Counted from the stretch's first letter, positions 1 through 8,810 are shown. The stretch: DNA of 27,550 bases from JAQGMJ01 sp036271855 (GCA_036271855.1 DATAZV010000510.1:1-27550), one strand, 5' to 3'. The notes: generated from the letters alone by a model not told the origin. Numbers and translations are program-made.

Positions 1-560
1 TCGAGGCCGACGCCGCGGCGCGCGGCTGGCCGGCGCTGCATGCCGATCTCGCCGAACTGGACCCGGTCACCGCGGCGCGCCTGGCGCCCGGCGACTCGCA
101 GCGCGTCGGCCGGGCGCTGGAAATCATCCGCCTCACCGGCAAGCCGATGTCGGCCTCGCTGCACAACGCGCCCACCGCGCTGCCGTTTCCACTGCTGGCG
201 CTGTCGCTCGAGCCGGGCGAGCGCGCGGTGCTGCATCAGCGCATCACCACGCGCTTCGATGCGATGCTCGCCGCCGGGCTGGTCGACGAAGTAAAGCAGT
301 TGCGCACGCGTTACGCGCTCAAGCCCGGCCTGCCCTCGATGCGCTGCGTCGGCTACCGCCAGGCCTGGGAATATATCGACGGCAATCTGAGTCAAACAGA
401 GATGCGCGAACAAGGCATCATAGCGACCCGGCAGCTGGCCAAGCGCCAATTGACCTGGCTGCGCGGCATGGCCGGGCTCACGCGCGTCGACTGCCTGCGC
501 GCCGACCTTGGTGATGTCGCGCGCGCCGAGACCGAACAATTTTTAAGGGAGACCGCATGA
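1..560 (+). CDS. miaA: tRNA dimethylallyltransferase, 3' part (5' end outside the window)
   Basis: MiaA transfers a dimethylallyl group to A37 of tRNAs that read UNN codons. Only the last 185 codons are present, read in the frame that begins at base 3, so the P-loop N-terminus is missing. The visible part holds the family's conserved stretch GDSQRVGRALEIIRLTGKP (about residues 35-53 of the fragment) and, further on, the segment LPSMRCVGYRQAWEYIDG followed by the ATRQLAKRQLTWLRG helix, all typical of MiaA C-terminal halves. The stop codon TGA overlaps the ATG of the next gene as ATGA, which suggests translational coupling. Identification is firm from these motifs; nothing can be said about the start. 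Confidence 0.95.
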   Translation, partial: EADAAARGWPALHADLAELDPVTAARLAPGDSQRVGRALEIIRLTGKPMSASLHNAPTALPFPLLALSLEPGERAVLHQRITTRFDAMLAAGLVDEVKQLRTRYALKPGLPSMRCVGYRQAWEYIDGNLSQTEMREQGIIATRQLAKRQLTWLRGMAGLTRVDCLRADLGDVARAETEQFLRETA

Positions 561-1282
561 CCACTTTTGTTTTGATCCACGGCGCTTGGCACGGCGGCTG
601 GTGCTGGCAGCGCGTGGCGCCGCTGTTGCGCGCGCAAGGGCACGAGGTGCTGACGCCTTCGCTTTCCGGCATGGGCGAGAACGCCCACATGCTGTCGCCG
701 CAGATCACCCTGGAGACCCACGTGCAGGACGTGGTCAGCGTGTGCCAGCGCTACGAGGTGAAGGATGCCGTGCTGGTGGGCCATTCCTACGGCGGCATGA
801 TGATCACCGGCGCGGCCGACCGCCTGCACGGCACCGACCACCTGGCGAAACTGATTTACCTGGATGCGACGGTGCCCCACGACGGCTGGCGCTGGAGCGA
901 TTCGCACAAGCCCGAGCAGATCGCGGCGCGCCACGCGGCCGGGCGCGGCCCCGGCATGGGGCTATGCCTGCCGGTGCCGGCGGCGGCGGCCTTTGGCGTC
1001 AGCGATGCGGCCGACCAGGCCTGGGTGGATCGCAACCTCAAACCGCATCCCTATGGCACCTACCTGAGTTCCCTGTCGCTGCCGGAACTGGCCAGGGGCG
1101 GCGGCGCGGCGGCGTTGCCGCGCACTTATATCGACTGCACCCAGCCTTTCTATTCCGACTTCAACGGCCTCAAGGGCAAGTTGAAGGCAGACAAGAACTG
1201 GAAATACATCGAGCTGGCGACCTGTCACGACGCCATGGTGACCATGCCGAAGGAAGTCGCCGAACTGCTGATGGCGGCGTAG
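557..1282 (+). CDS. alpha/beta hydrolase of the plant-esterase / hydroxynitrile-lyase-like group
   Basis: This 241-residue single-domain hydrolase carries the oxyanion-side HG (residues 8-9, in FVLIHGAWHGGWCW), the nucleophile elbow GHSYGG (75-80, Ser77) and a C-terminal catalytic histidine in ATCHDAMVTMP (His224). The acid is probably Asp193 in TYIDCTQP. The HGAWHGGWCW start and the His-Asp-x-Met end resemble the EstC / methylesterase / hydroxynitrile-lyase group; members hydrolyse small esters, but the substrate here cannot be told. A good ribosome site, AAGGGAG at 545-551, lies inside the end of miaA, five bases before the ATG, and the ATGA overlap fixes the start. There is no signal peptide, so it is probably cytoplasmic. 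A terminator follows. Confidence 0.85.
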   Translation: MTTFVLIHGAWHGGWCWQRVAPLLRAQGHEVLTPSLSGMGENAHMLSPQITLETHVQDVVSVCQRYEVKDAVLVGHSYGGMMITGAADRLHGTDHLAKLIYLDATVPHDGWRWSDSHKPEQIAARHAAGRGPGMGLCLPVPAAAAFGVSDAADQAWVDRNLKPHPYGTYLSSLSLPELARGGGAAALPRTYIDCTQPFYSDFNGLKGKLKADKNWKYIELATCHDAMVTMPKEVAELLMAA

Positions 1283-1289
1283 AAAGCAA

Positions 1290-1313
1290 AAGGCCCGCCT
1301 TGCGGCGGGCCTT
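1290..1313. terminator. hairpin between convergent genes
   Basis: A perfect 10-bp stem (AAGGCCCGCC at 1290-1299 and GGCGGGCCTT at 1304-1313) closes a TTGC loop. It lies between the stop of the plus-strand hydrolase and the stop of the minus-strand lipoprotein. The T-run on either side is short, so it is probably a bidirectional intrinsic terminator of moderate strength. Confidence 0.7.
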
Positions 1314-1336
1314 CCTTGCCTTTCGGCCGTTGCAGG

Positions 1337-2164
1337 TTACTTCGGCACCACCACGCCGCGCACGCCGGCACGCTGCGCGGCGCGGGCCACAGCGCCATCG
1401 GCCTTCACATCGGCGATGAACTGGCGCACATAGGCGCGGCCGGCGTCGCGGCCCTTCGGGATGCCGGCGCCGAAATGCTCGAAGCCCCATTCGCCGGGCA
1501 GCACGCGCGAGCCTGGCAGCGCGTCGGACATCTCATACAGGATGGCCTTGTTGGTGGCGAAAGCGTCAAGCTGCCCGGCGGCCAGCATGTCGGTGGCGGC
1601 CTTGAGCGTCGGCGTGAGCACGATTTTCATGTTCTTGAACTGGCGGTTCAGGGTCGCTTCCGTGGTGCTGCCGATGGAGGCGCCGATACGCGAGCCCGGG
1701 CGGTCGAGTTCCTCCTGGCGCTGTACCGGCGACTTCGGGCCGACCAGGAAGCCGCGCTCAACGTCCAGGAAGGGCTGCGAGAAGTCCATGTCGCGGGCGC
1801 GCTCGGCGGTGGCATTGGTGAAGGTGATGTCGCTCCTGCCTTCCTTGATCGAGGCCAGCGACTCGGCGTTTTTCGGGAACACCACCGCCTCGAAGGGCAC
1901 GCCCAGGCGGCGCGCCAGTTCACGGCCCAACTCGTAGCCGACGCCGCGGGTGTCAGCCGGCGTGGCGCCGGGAATGATGGAAGTCGGGCTGCCGACGTAG
2001 ACGGCGACGCGCAACTTGCCGGAGGGCGCGAGCACCTGGCGCACTTCGGCGCTGGCCTGGCCGGCGGGCGGCGCACTTGACGAAGAAGCGGCGCAGCCGG
2101 CGAGCAGCGCGGCCGAGAATACAAACGGAAGCAGGAACAGCGAACGCAGGGATTTTGTCTTCAT
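1337..2164 (-). CDS. substrate-binding lipoprotein, amino-acid ABC transporter type (SBP family 3)
   Basis: A 275-residue protein with a lipoprotein signal peptide: a basic start (MKTK), a hydrophobic stretch and the lipobox LAGC with Cys24. The mature part reads as a family 3 periplasmic binding protein: KLRVAVYVGSPT near its start, VGYELGRELARRLGVPFE, and the typical DITFTNATAERARDMDFSQPF. Such proteins deliver polar amino acids to an ABC importer. No permease or ATPase gene is adjacent, so it either serves a transporter encoded elsewhere or senses a ligand. I chose the ATG at 2164 rather than the upstream start at 2197 because the lipoprotein signal begins there. The ligand is unknown. Confidence 0.85.
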   Translation of the reverse strand: MKTKSLRSLFLLPFVFSAALLAGCAASSSSAPPAGQASAEVRQVLAPSGKLRVAVYVGSPTSIIPGATPADTRGVGYELGRELARRLGVPFEAVVFPKNAESLASIKEGRSDITFTNATAERARDMDFSQPFLDVERGFLVGPKSPVQRQEELDRPGSRIGASIGSTTEATLNRQFKNMKIVLTPTLKAATDMLAAGQLDAFATNKAILYEMSDALPGSRVLPGEWGFEHFGAGIPKGRDAGRAYVRQFIADVKADGAVARAAQRAGVRGVVVPK

Positions 2165-2202
2165 GTTTTTCTTTCTAGGCCGCGTGGTCGACGCCACGCT
2201 GG

Positions 2203-2226
2203 ATAAAAGCCGCCAGGATGGGCGGC
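2203..2226 (-). terminator. intrinsic terminator downstream of purM
   Basis: Read on the minus strand just after the purM stop, a 6-bp stem (GCCGCC / GGCGGC, loop of six bases, 2209-2226) is followed by TTTTAT. This has the layout of a Rho-independent terminator, although the stem is short. Confidence 0.6.
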
Positions 2227-2236
2227 CGGGTATTAC

Positions 2237-3280
<1,044 letters not shown>

Positions 3281-3531
3281 GGGGGAAAAAGCGGCAAAAA
3301 CGCGAAATCTCGCGGCAGGACAATAAAACCGGCAGCTTGCGGCCGGGCCGCTGGCGCTCGGGCGACAGGGTAAAATCGCGCTGCGCGGGCATCGCCCGGC
3401 CCGGAAAACGCCGGGCAGGCGTAATTTTAACCCGGACCTTGTGGTCCCTACCCCGCTGGGCCGCTTTTTTGTCCCTCCTGGCGTGATCAACGCCCCTTCC
3501 GACCCGCTTGCGCCTGTCCTCCCACCTATCC
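3281..3531. promoter_or_regulatory. divergent intergenic region between purM and the PerM-type gene
   Basis: About 250 bases separate the two divergent starts, so promoters for both should lie here. I see no convincing -35/-10 pair. A hairpin (GCCCGGC at 3394-3400 with GCCGGGC at 3410-3416) and two A/T-richer patches around 3371-3376 and 3421-3429 stand out in otherwise G+C-rich sequence. Their roles are unknown. Confidence 0.35.
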
Positions 3532-4593
3532 ATGCCCCTGCGCTCCGAACAGTTGCAAACCCTGATGTGGGCCGCGCTCGGGCTGGCATTTCTGGTGCTG
3601 ATTTATTTTCTCAGCCCGATCCTCACGCCTTTTCTCGCCGGCGCCATCTTCGCCTACATCCTCAACCCGGGGGTGAACTGGCTGGAGCGCAAAAAGGTGC
3701 CGCGGGTGATCGGCGCGGCGCTGATGGTGACCGCGGTGCTGGTGGGCGTGCTGCTGGCCTTCCTGATCGTCGCCCCCCTGGTGACCAAGCAGGTGCACCA
3801 GTTGTCGCAGAACCTGCCGGGCCTGCTTTCCAAGCTCGACCAGCTGGTGTCGCCACGCCTGCACGACTGGTTCGGCTGGGAGGTACAGTTCGACGCCGAT
3901 AGCATCAAGAACTACATTGCCGAGCACTGGGAGAGCAACGACGGCATGTCCGCGCGCATCCTCGCCTCGCTGCGCCTGGGCGGGCTGGCCCTGGCCGGCA
4001 TCGTCGGCAACCTGGTGCTGATCCCGCTGGTGCTGTTTTACCTGCTGGAAGACTGGCCGCTGCTGATCTCTTCCATCGACAACGCGGTACCACGGCGCTG
4101 GCATGCGCAGGTGGGCGATATCGCGCGCGAGATCGACAGCGTGCTGGCGGAATTCCTGCGCGGGCAGACGGCGGTGATGGGCCTGCTGATCCTGTATTAC
4201 TCGATCGCGCTGTGGATCGGCGGGCTCGACTTCGCCTTGCCGATCGGCCTGATCACCGGCGGCCTGGTGTTCGTGCCCTACCTGGGTTTCGGCACTGGCC
4301 TGACCGTCGCGCTGCTGGTGGCGCTGCTGCAGGGCAATGTCACCCACGCGCTGATCGTGGTGGCGGTGGTGTTCGGCGTCGGCCAGGTGCTGGAGAGTTT
4401 CATCCTGACGCCGAAAATCGTCGGCAAACGCATCGGCCTGCATCCGCTGGCGGTAGTGTTCGCCCTGCTTGCCTTTGGCCAGGTATTCGGCTTTTTCGGC
4501 GTGCTGCTGGCCCTGCCGGCCAGCGCGATCTTGCTGGTGGGCCTGCGGCGCCTGACGGCGTTTTACCTCGCCAGCCCGTTTTATACGAAATAA
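3532..4593 (+). CDS. AI-2E family (PerM-type) inner-membrane protein
   Basis: A 353-residue polytopic membrane protein with hydrophobic segments near residues 10-55, 60-85, about 150-180 and several closely packed ones from about 205 to 340. The pattern GLITGGLVFVPYLGFGTGLTVALL and the later ESFILTPKIVGKRIGLHPLAVV is the signature of the AI-2E/PerM family. Members are proposed transporters (some as Na+/H+ antiporters); the substrate here is unknown. An upstream TTG at 3508 would add eight residues; I prefer the ATG at 3532. The gene is two bases upstream of hda, so the two are very likely cotranscribed. Confidence 0.88.
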   Translation: MPLRSEQLQTLMWAALGLAFLVLIYFLSPILTPFLAGAIFAYILNPGVNWLERKKVPRVIGAALMVTAVLVGVLLAFLIVAPLVTKQVHQLSQNLPGLLSKLDQLVSPRLHDWFGWEVQFDADSIKNYIAEHWESNDGMSARILASLRLGGLALAGIVGNLVLIPLVLFYLLEDWPLLISSIDNAVPRRWHAQVGDIAREIDSVLAEFLRGQTAVMGLLILYYSIALWIGGLDFALPIGLITGGLVFVPYLGFGTGLTVALLVALLQGNVTHALIVVAVVFGVGQVLESFILTPKIVGKRIGLHPLAVVFALLAFGQVFGFFGVLLALPASAILLVGLRRLTAFYLASPFYTK

Positions 4594-4595
4594 GC

Positions 4596-5279
4596 ATGGT
4601 CGCGCCGCAACAACTCCTCCTGGGCCTGGCCGACGCGCCCTTGCCGACGCTGCAGAACTTCGTCACCGGGGGCAACGGCGCGGTGCTGGCCGCCCTGCGC
4701 GCCTTTGGCAACGATGCCGGCGCCCGCGCGCTCTACCTCTGGGGCGGACAGGGCAGCGGACGCAGCCATTTGCTGAGGGCCTGGGCCGCGGCGCGCGGCG
4801 CGGCCTATGCCGACGCGCGGGCGCAGCCCGAGCTCGCCGGCATCGAGTCCGGGCCGGCCCTGGCGGTCGACAATTGCGAAGCATTGAACGGCACCGGGCA
4901 GATCGCCCTATTCAATCTCTACAACCAGGCGCGCGCCAGCGACTCGCCGGCCTACCTGCTCGTCAGCGGCCCGCTGCCCCCGCCCCAGCTCAAATTGCGC
5001 GACGACCTGCAAAGCCGCCTGGCCTGGGGTTTGTCACTGGAAGTGGCGGCCCTCACCGACGCCGAAAAACTGGCGGCGCTGCAGGCGCACGCGCAGGCGC
5101 GCGGCATGCGCCTGGCCGACGAGGTCACCGCCTACATGCTGACCCACGTGCGCCGCGACATGCCGACCCTGATGCGCATCGTCGAGGCGCTGGACACAGC
5201 TTCTCTCACCGCCAAGCGCCCGGTGACCCTGCCGCTGTTGCGCGAATTGCTGAACGAAACCCAAAGCCTGCCCCTATGA
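4596..5279 (+). CDS. hda: DnaA regulatory inactivator Hda
   Basis: Hda, together with the loaded sliding clamp, stimulates ATP hydrolysis by DnaA and so limits re-initiation of replication. The protein has 227 residues (E. coli 233). At the N-terminus QLLLGL (residues 6-11) matches the clamp-binding hexamer position (QLSLPL in E. coli). The AAA+ core has the Walker-A-like GGQGSGRSH (50-58), the Walker-B-like AVDNCE (90-95), the arginine-finger helix DDLQSRLAWG with Arg141, and the sensor-2 segment RRDMPTLMRIVEALD (186-200). The start ATG lies two bases after the preceding stop. A short match to DnaA-like proteins alone could be confused with DnaA, but the DNA-binding domain IV is absent. Confidence 0.93.
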   Translation: MVAPQQLLLGLADAPLPTLQNFVTGGNGAVLAALRAFGNDAGARALYLWGGQGSGRSHLLRAWAAARGAAYADARAQPELAGIESGPALAVDNCEALNGTGQIALFNLYNQARASDSPAYLLVSGPLPPPQLKLRDDLQSRLAWGLSLEVAALTDAEKLAALQAHAQARGMRLADEVTAYMLTHVRRDMPTLMRIVEALDTASLTAKRPVTLPLLRELLNETQSLPL

Positions 5280-5291
5280 GCTTGACGAAAC

Positions 5292-5307
5292 GGGGCTGCG
5301 CCCCCTT
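5292..5307. repeat. short palindromic repeat, copy 1
   Basis: The 16-base sequence GGGGCTGCGCCCCCTT (5-bp stem, TGC loop) lies between hda and the HAD gene. The identical 16 bases recur at 8793-8808 inside a longer palindrome. It looks like a dispersed intergenic hairpin element. Confidence 0.5.
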
Positions 5308-5340
5308 GGCCCCCTCGAAATCAAGATTCCTGGAACTGTC

Positions 5341-6012
5341 ATGAATCTCGCCCTGTTCGACATCGACAACACCCTGATCTCGATCGACAGCGATCATGCC
5401 TGGGGCCATTTCCTGGTCAAGCAGGGGGTGGTCGACGGCTCCGAGTATGACCGCGCCAACGATTTTTTCTACAGCCAGTACAAGGCCGGCACGCTGAACA
5501 TCCTCGAGTACCTGGCCTTTGCCCTCGGCCCCCTGGCGCAGCATCCGCGCGAGCAGCTCGATGCCTGGCACAAGATTTTCATGGACAGCGTGATCCGCCC
5601 CGCCATCACGCCGGCGGCGCGCGCCCTGGTGAAAAAACATCTGGACGCCGGCGACGTCTGCTGCTGTGTCACCGCCACCAATGCTTTTGTCACCGAACCA
5701 ATCGCCCGCGAATTCGGCGTGCCGCACCTGATCGCCTGCGACCTGGAAGAGCACGAAGGCCGCTTCACCGGCAAACCGCGCGGCATTCCGAGTTTCCAGG
5801 AAGGCAAGGTGCTGCGGGTGGAAGCCTGGCTGCAGACCATGGACAAGCGGATTTCCGACTATCCGAAGAGCTATTTCTACAGCGACTCGCGCAACGACAT
5901 GCCGCTGCTGCTGCGCGTCTCCAATCCGGTGGCGGTCAATCCCGACCCGCTGCTCAAGCAAAAAGCGCTGGAATCCGGCTGGCCGGTGCTCGATTTGCAC
6001 ATCAAAGAGTAA
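5341..6012 (+). CDS. HAD-superfamily phosphatase, subfamily IB (SerB-like)
   Basis: A 223-residue cytoplasmic hydrolase with all four HAD motifs: FDIDNT (residues 6-11; nucleophile Asp7 and acid/base Asp9), the motif II threonine in CCVTATN (Thr111), a lysine in QEGKV (Lys156) and the acidic SDSRNDMPLL (181-190; Asp182, Asp186). The helical cap between about 15 and 90 places it in the IB group with phosphoserine phosphatase and related enzymes. The substrate is not evident; a phosphoserine or phospholipid-head phosphatase is possible. It sits between hda and pcnB, twelve bases before the latter, a neighbourhood that I recall as conserved in betaproteobacteria. Confidence 0.88.
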   Translation: MNLALFDIDNTLISIDSDHAWGHFLVKQGVVDGSEYDRANDFFYSQYKAGTLNILEYLAFALGPLAQHPREQLDAWHKIFMDSVIRPAITPAARALVKKHLDAGDVCCCVTATNAFVTEPIAREFGVPHLIACDLEEHEGRFTGKPRGIPSFQEGKVLRVEAWLQTMDKRISDYPKSYFYSDSRNDMPLLLRVSNPVAVNPDPLLKQKALESGWPVLDLHIKE

Positions 6013-6023
6013 AATTCGGCCTC

Positions 6024-7427
6024 ATGCTGCAAAAACTGATCAATTCCGTCTTCGGCGGCAAGTCCAAGACCGCCAAGCCCGCCCGCGCCAAGGCCCCCAA
6101 GACCTATGACAAGGCTGCCCACGGCATCGGCCGCGAGCAGTTGTCGCGCGGCGCCCTGCAGACTGTCGAAGGCCTGGCCCGCGCCGGTTTCGAAGCCTAC
6201 GTAGTGGGCGGCGCGGTGCGCGACCTGCTGCTGGGCCTGCCGCCGAAAGATTTCGACGTCGCCACCAACGCCACGCCGGACCAGGTGCACGCCACCTTCC
6301 GCCGCTCACGCCTGATCGGCCGCCGCTTTCGCATCGTCCACGTGCTGTTCGGTTCCGAAACCGTCGAGGTCTCCACCTTTCGCACGGCCGACGTGAAGGA
6401 AGCCGAGACCGACGCGCACGGCCGCGTGCTGCGCGACAATACCTTCGGCGACATCGTCAACGATGCCGCGCGCCGTGATTTCACCATCAATGCTATTTAC
6501 TACGACGCCGCCACCGAATCGGTAATCGACTATCACGGCGGCGTCGGCGACCTGCGCAAGAAGGTGCTGCGCATCATCGGCGACGCCGAAACGCGTTATC
6601 GCGAAGACCCGGTGCGCATGCTGCGCGTCGCCCGCTTTGCCGCCAAGCTGGGCTTTGCCATCGACCCGAAGACGCGCGCGGCGATTCCCACGGTGGCGCC
6701 GCTGCTCTCCAACGTGCCCAGCTCGCGGCTGTTCGACGAGATGATCAAGATGCTGCTCTCCGGCCACGCCGTGGCGGCGGTCAAGCAGTTGCGCGGCGAG
6801 GGCCTGCACCACGGCCTGCTGCCGATGCTCGACGTCATCCTCGAGCAGCCGATGGGCGAGAAATTCGTCATGCTGGCCCTGGCGCGCACCGACGAGCGCA
6901 TTTTGCTCGGCAAGGGCGTGGCGCCGGGCTTCCTGTTCGCCGCCCTGCTTTGGCACGAAGTGCTGAAGACCTGGAACGAGATGAAGACCAAGGGCGAGCA
7001 TTCGATGCCGGCCTTGTACGAGGCGATGAACGTGGTGCTCGACACCCAGACCGAAAAACTGGCGATCAACCGCCGCTTTGTCGCCGACATGCGCGAAATC
7101 TGGTCGGTGCAGCCGCGCTTCGAGCGGATGAACGGGCGCACCCCGTTCAAGCTGCTGGAGCATCCGCGCTTTCGCGCCGCCTACGACTTCATGCTGCTGC
7201 GCGCCGAGAGCGGCGAGATCGACCGCGAAATCGGCGACTGGTGGACCCGCTTTTACGACGCCGCCGCAGACGAACGCAATGAGATGACCATCGCCGCCCC
7301 GGCAGGAGGCGGCGAGCAGAAAAAGCGCCGCCGCCGGCGCCGCGCGCCGGGCAAGGACGGTGAGGCGGCGGGCGTCACCGACGCCTCTTCGGCTGGCGGG
7401 TCCGCCACCGACTCCGGCGGCGACTGA
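6024..7427 (+). CDS. pcnB: poly(A) polymerase I
   Basis: PcnB adds 3' poly(A) tails to RNA and so marks it for decay. The 467-residue protein has the nucleotidyltransferase signature YVVGGAVRDLLLG (59-71), catalytic aspartates in KDFDVATNA (Asp76, Asp78), RRFRIVHV (100-107), and RRDFTINAIYYD (150-161) with a third carboxylate. The REDPVRMLRVARFAAKLGF segment (193-211) opens the body domain. The separation from CCA-adding enzymes rests on length, the N-terminal extension and the basic C-terminal tail, which contains KKRRRRRR (433-440) and then a low-complexity acidic/glycine end. The gene lies 12 bases after the HAD gene and 6 before folK, so it belongs to the same operon. Confidence 0.95.
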   Translation: MLQKLINSVFGGKSKTAKPARAKAPKTYDKAAHGIGREQLSRGALQTVEGLARAGFEAYVVGGAVRDLLLGLPPKDFDVATNATPDQVHATFRRSRLIGRRFRIVHVLFGSETVEVSTFRTADVKEAETDAHGRVLRDNTFGDIVNDAARRDFTINAIYYDAATESVIDYHGGVGDLRKKVLRIIGDAETRYREDPVRMLRVARFAAKLGFAIDPKTRAAIPTVAPLLSNVPSSRLFDEMIKMLLSGHAVAAVKQLRGEGLHHGLLPMLDVILEQPMGEKFVMLALARTDERILLGKGVAPGFLFAALLWHEVLKTWNEMKTKGEHSMPALYEAMNVVLDTQTEKLAINRRFVADMREIWSVQPRFERMNGRTPFKLLEHPRFRAAYDFMLLRAESGEIDREIGDWWTRFYDAAADERNEMTIAAPAGGGEQKKRRRRRRAPGKDGEAAGVTDASSAGGSATDSGGD

Positions 7428-7433
7428 CCGCAC

Positions 7434-7919
7434 ATGCCGGCCGCGGTGCGCGCCTATGTGGCCCTGGGCGCCAATCTCGGCGATCCGGCCGCGACCCTGC
7501 GTGCGGCCCTGGTGCAACTGCGCCACTTGCCCGACACCGCACTGGCCGCGCAATCCTCGCTGTATGCCACCGCGCCCGTCGATGCCGGCGGCCCCGACTA
7601 TTGCAATGCGGTCGCCGCGCTCGATACACGATTGGACGCGTTCGACCTGTTCCACGCCTTGCAGGGCATCGAGCAGGAGCACGGCCGCGAGCGCTCCTAC
7701 CGCAACGCGCCGCGCACACTGGACCTTGACCTGCTGCTCTACGGCGATCTGCGGATGGAAACACCCACGCTGACCCTGCCGCATCCGCGCATGCACCAGC
7801 GCGCCTTCGTCCTGATTCCGCTGGCGGAAATTGCTCCCGACCTGTTGATTTTCGGCCACGGCGCAATCCGCGAGCTGCTCGGCGCGGTGGCCGGCCAGCC
7901 AATCCGCAAGCTGCCATGA
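7434..7919 (+). CDS. folK: 2-amino-4-hydroxy-6-hydroxymethyldihydropteridine pyrophosphokinase
   Basis: FolK (HPPK) transfers pyrophosphate from ATP to hydroxymethyldihydropterin in folate synthesis. The 161-residue protein has AYVALGANLGDP at the N-terminus (7-18), the ATP/Mg-binding signature RTLDLDLLLYG (94-104; Asp97 and Asp99 bind magnesium), preceded by RERSYRNAP, and the HPRMHQRAFVLIPLAEIAP segment from residue 117. The length equals the family's usual 160 or so. It begins six bases after the pcnB stop. A possible fusion with FolB or FolP, seen in some bacteria, is absent. Confidence 0.95.
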   Translation: MPAAVRAYVALGANLGDPAATLRAALVQLRHLPDTALAAQSSLYATAPVDAGGPDYCNAVAALDTRLDAFDLFHALQGIEQEHGRERSYRNAPRTLDLDLLLYGDLRMETPTLTLPHPRMHQRAFVLIPLAEIAPDLLIFGHGAIRELLGAVAGQPIRKLP

Positions 7920-8032
7920 TGCGCGGCATATTGCCCCTGCGTTCGGCGGTTTTCTTGCGCCGGGCTTGTGTATCATGAGCGCCGTTTATTTTGTTTTCCG
8001 CAATTGATTCGCGGCACCTGGTTCCACTCACC

Positions 8033-8100
8033 GCCATTCCCGCGCAAGCGGGAATGGCAGTGATCAAATAATAATTATGGACTCCCGCTCGCACGGGAGT
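8033..8100. repeat. paired palindromic element in front of the deoxynucleoside kinase gene
   Basis: Two hairpins lie in tandem. The first (8033-8058) has a perfect 11-bp stem, GCCATTCCCGC with GCGGGAATGGC, around a GCAA loop. The second (8081-8100) pairs ACTCCCG with CGGGAGT around six bases. The outer edges resemble the ATTCCCGC...GCGGGAAT intergenic repeats common in proteobacteria. The spacer (8059-8080) is A/T-rich. The element ends twelve bases before the next start codon. The sequence 7920-8032 in front of it holds nothing I can name. Confidence 0.65.
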
Positions 8101-8111
8101 GACACGAGAGC

Positions 8112-8759
8112 ATGAGCGTCCTCCCCGAAAAACTGCGCCACATTGTCGTCGAGGGTCCCATCGGGGCCGGCAAGACTTCGCTCGCCCGGCGCATTGCGCA
8201 AGTGGCGAATGCCGCGCTGATGCTGGAAGTGCCGGAAGAAAACCCCTTCCTGCCCAAGTTCTACAAGGACATGCCGCGCTACGCATTGCCGACGCAATTG
8301 TTCTTCCTGTTCCAGCGCATCCACCAGTTGTCTGAATTGAAGCAGCCCGACATGTTCAAGGGTGTGACGGTGGGCGACTTTTTGTTCGAAAAGGACCCGC
8401 TGTTCGCCCGCCTGACGCTGAACGATGACGAACTATCGCTGTACGAGCAGATGTATCGCCACCTTAAGCCGCAGGCGCCGGTGCCCGACCTGGTGATCTA
8501 CCTGCAGGCCGAGCCGCAGACCCTGGTGGACCGGGTGCGCCGGCGCGGCATCGCCCACGAGCAGCCGATCGCCGAGAGCTACCTGTTGCGCCTGGCCGAG
8601 CGCTATACGCGGTTTTTCCACCATTACGAAGCGGCGCCGCTATTGATGGTGAATGCAGACCACTTCAATTTCATCGATTCCGACGAGGACTTTTCACTGC
8701 TGCTCGCGCACATCCGCGGCATGAAGGGACGGCGCGAGTATTTCAACCGGGTAGGTTAA
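8112..8759 (+). CDS. deoxynucleoside kinase family protein (dAdo/dGuo kinase type)
   Basis: The 215-residue protein is a P-loop kinase of the dNK family (PF01712 type) that phosphorylates deoxynucleosides in salvage. It shows the P-loop EGPIGAGKTS (14-23, Lys21), the substrate-side EENPFLPKFY (42-51), VGDFLFEKDPLFARL (87-101) typical of the bacterial group, and the arginine-rich lid DRVRRRGIAHEQ. Base specificity cannot be read from the sequence. Its place after folK matches the order I recall from related bacteria. The ribosome site is weak (CGAGAG, 8105-8110) and directly abuts a palindromic element. Confidence 0.88.
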   Translation: MSVLPEKLRHIVVEGPIGAGKTSLARRIAQVANAALMLEVPEENPFLPKFYKDMPRYALPTQLFFLFQRIHQLSELKQPDMFKGVTVGDFLFEKDPLFARLTLNDDELSLYEQMYRHLKPQAPVPDLVIYLQAEPQTLVDRVRRRGIAHEQPIAESYLLRLAERYTRFFHHYEAAPLLMVNADHFNFIDSDEDFSLLLAHIRGMKGRREYFNRVG

Positions 8760-8787
8760 AGTAGCGCCCCCGGGAAAACTTTTTTGA

Positions 8788-8810
8788 TTAAGGGGGCTGC
8801 GCCCCCTTAA
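8788..8810. repeat. short palindromic repeat, copy 2
   Basis: A perfect 10-bp inverted repeat, TTAAGGGGGC with GCCCCCTTAA, surrounds a TGC loop. It contains the same 16 bases as the copy at 5292-5307. It lies in the 129-base gap between the kinase gene and panC. The T-run (8780-8785) lies before rather than after the stem, so it would suit a terminator only for minus-strand transcripts. Confidence 0.6.

Noticed and set aside
6010..6015. TAAAAT just before pcnB as a -10 box
   Set aside because: It overlaps the stop codon of the HAD gene, has no -35 at proper distance, and the genes look cotranscribed.
6306..7976. Open frame of 556 codons on the minus strand over pcnB and folK
   Set aside because: It is an antisense shadow of two well-supported genes in G+C-rich sequence. 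Its product is rich in His, Gln, Gly and Ala without any domain.
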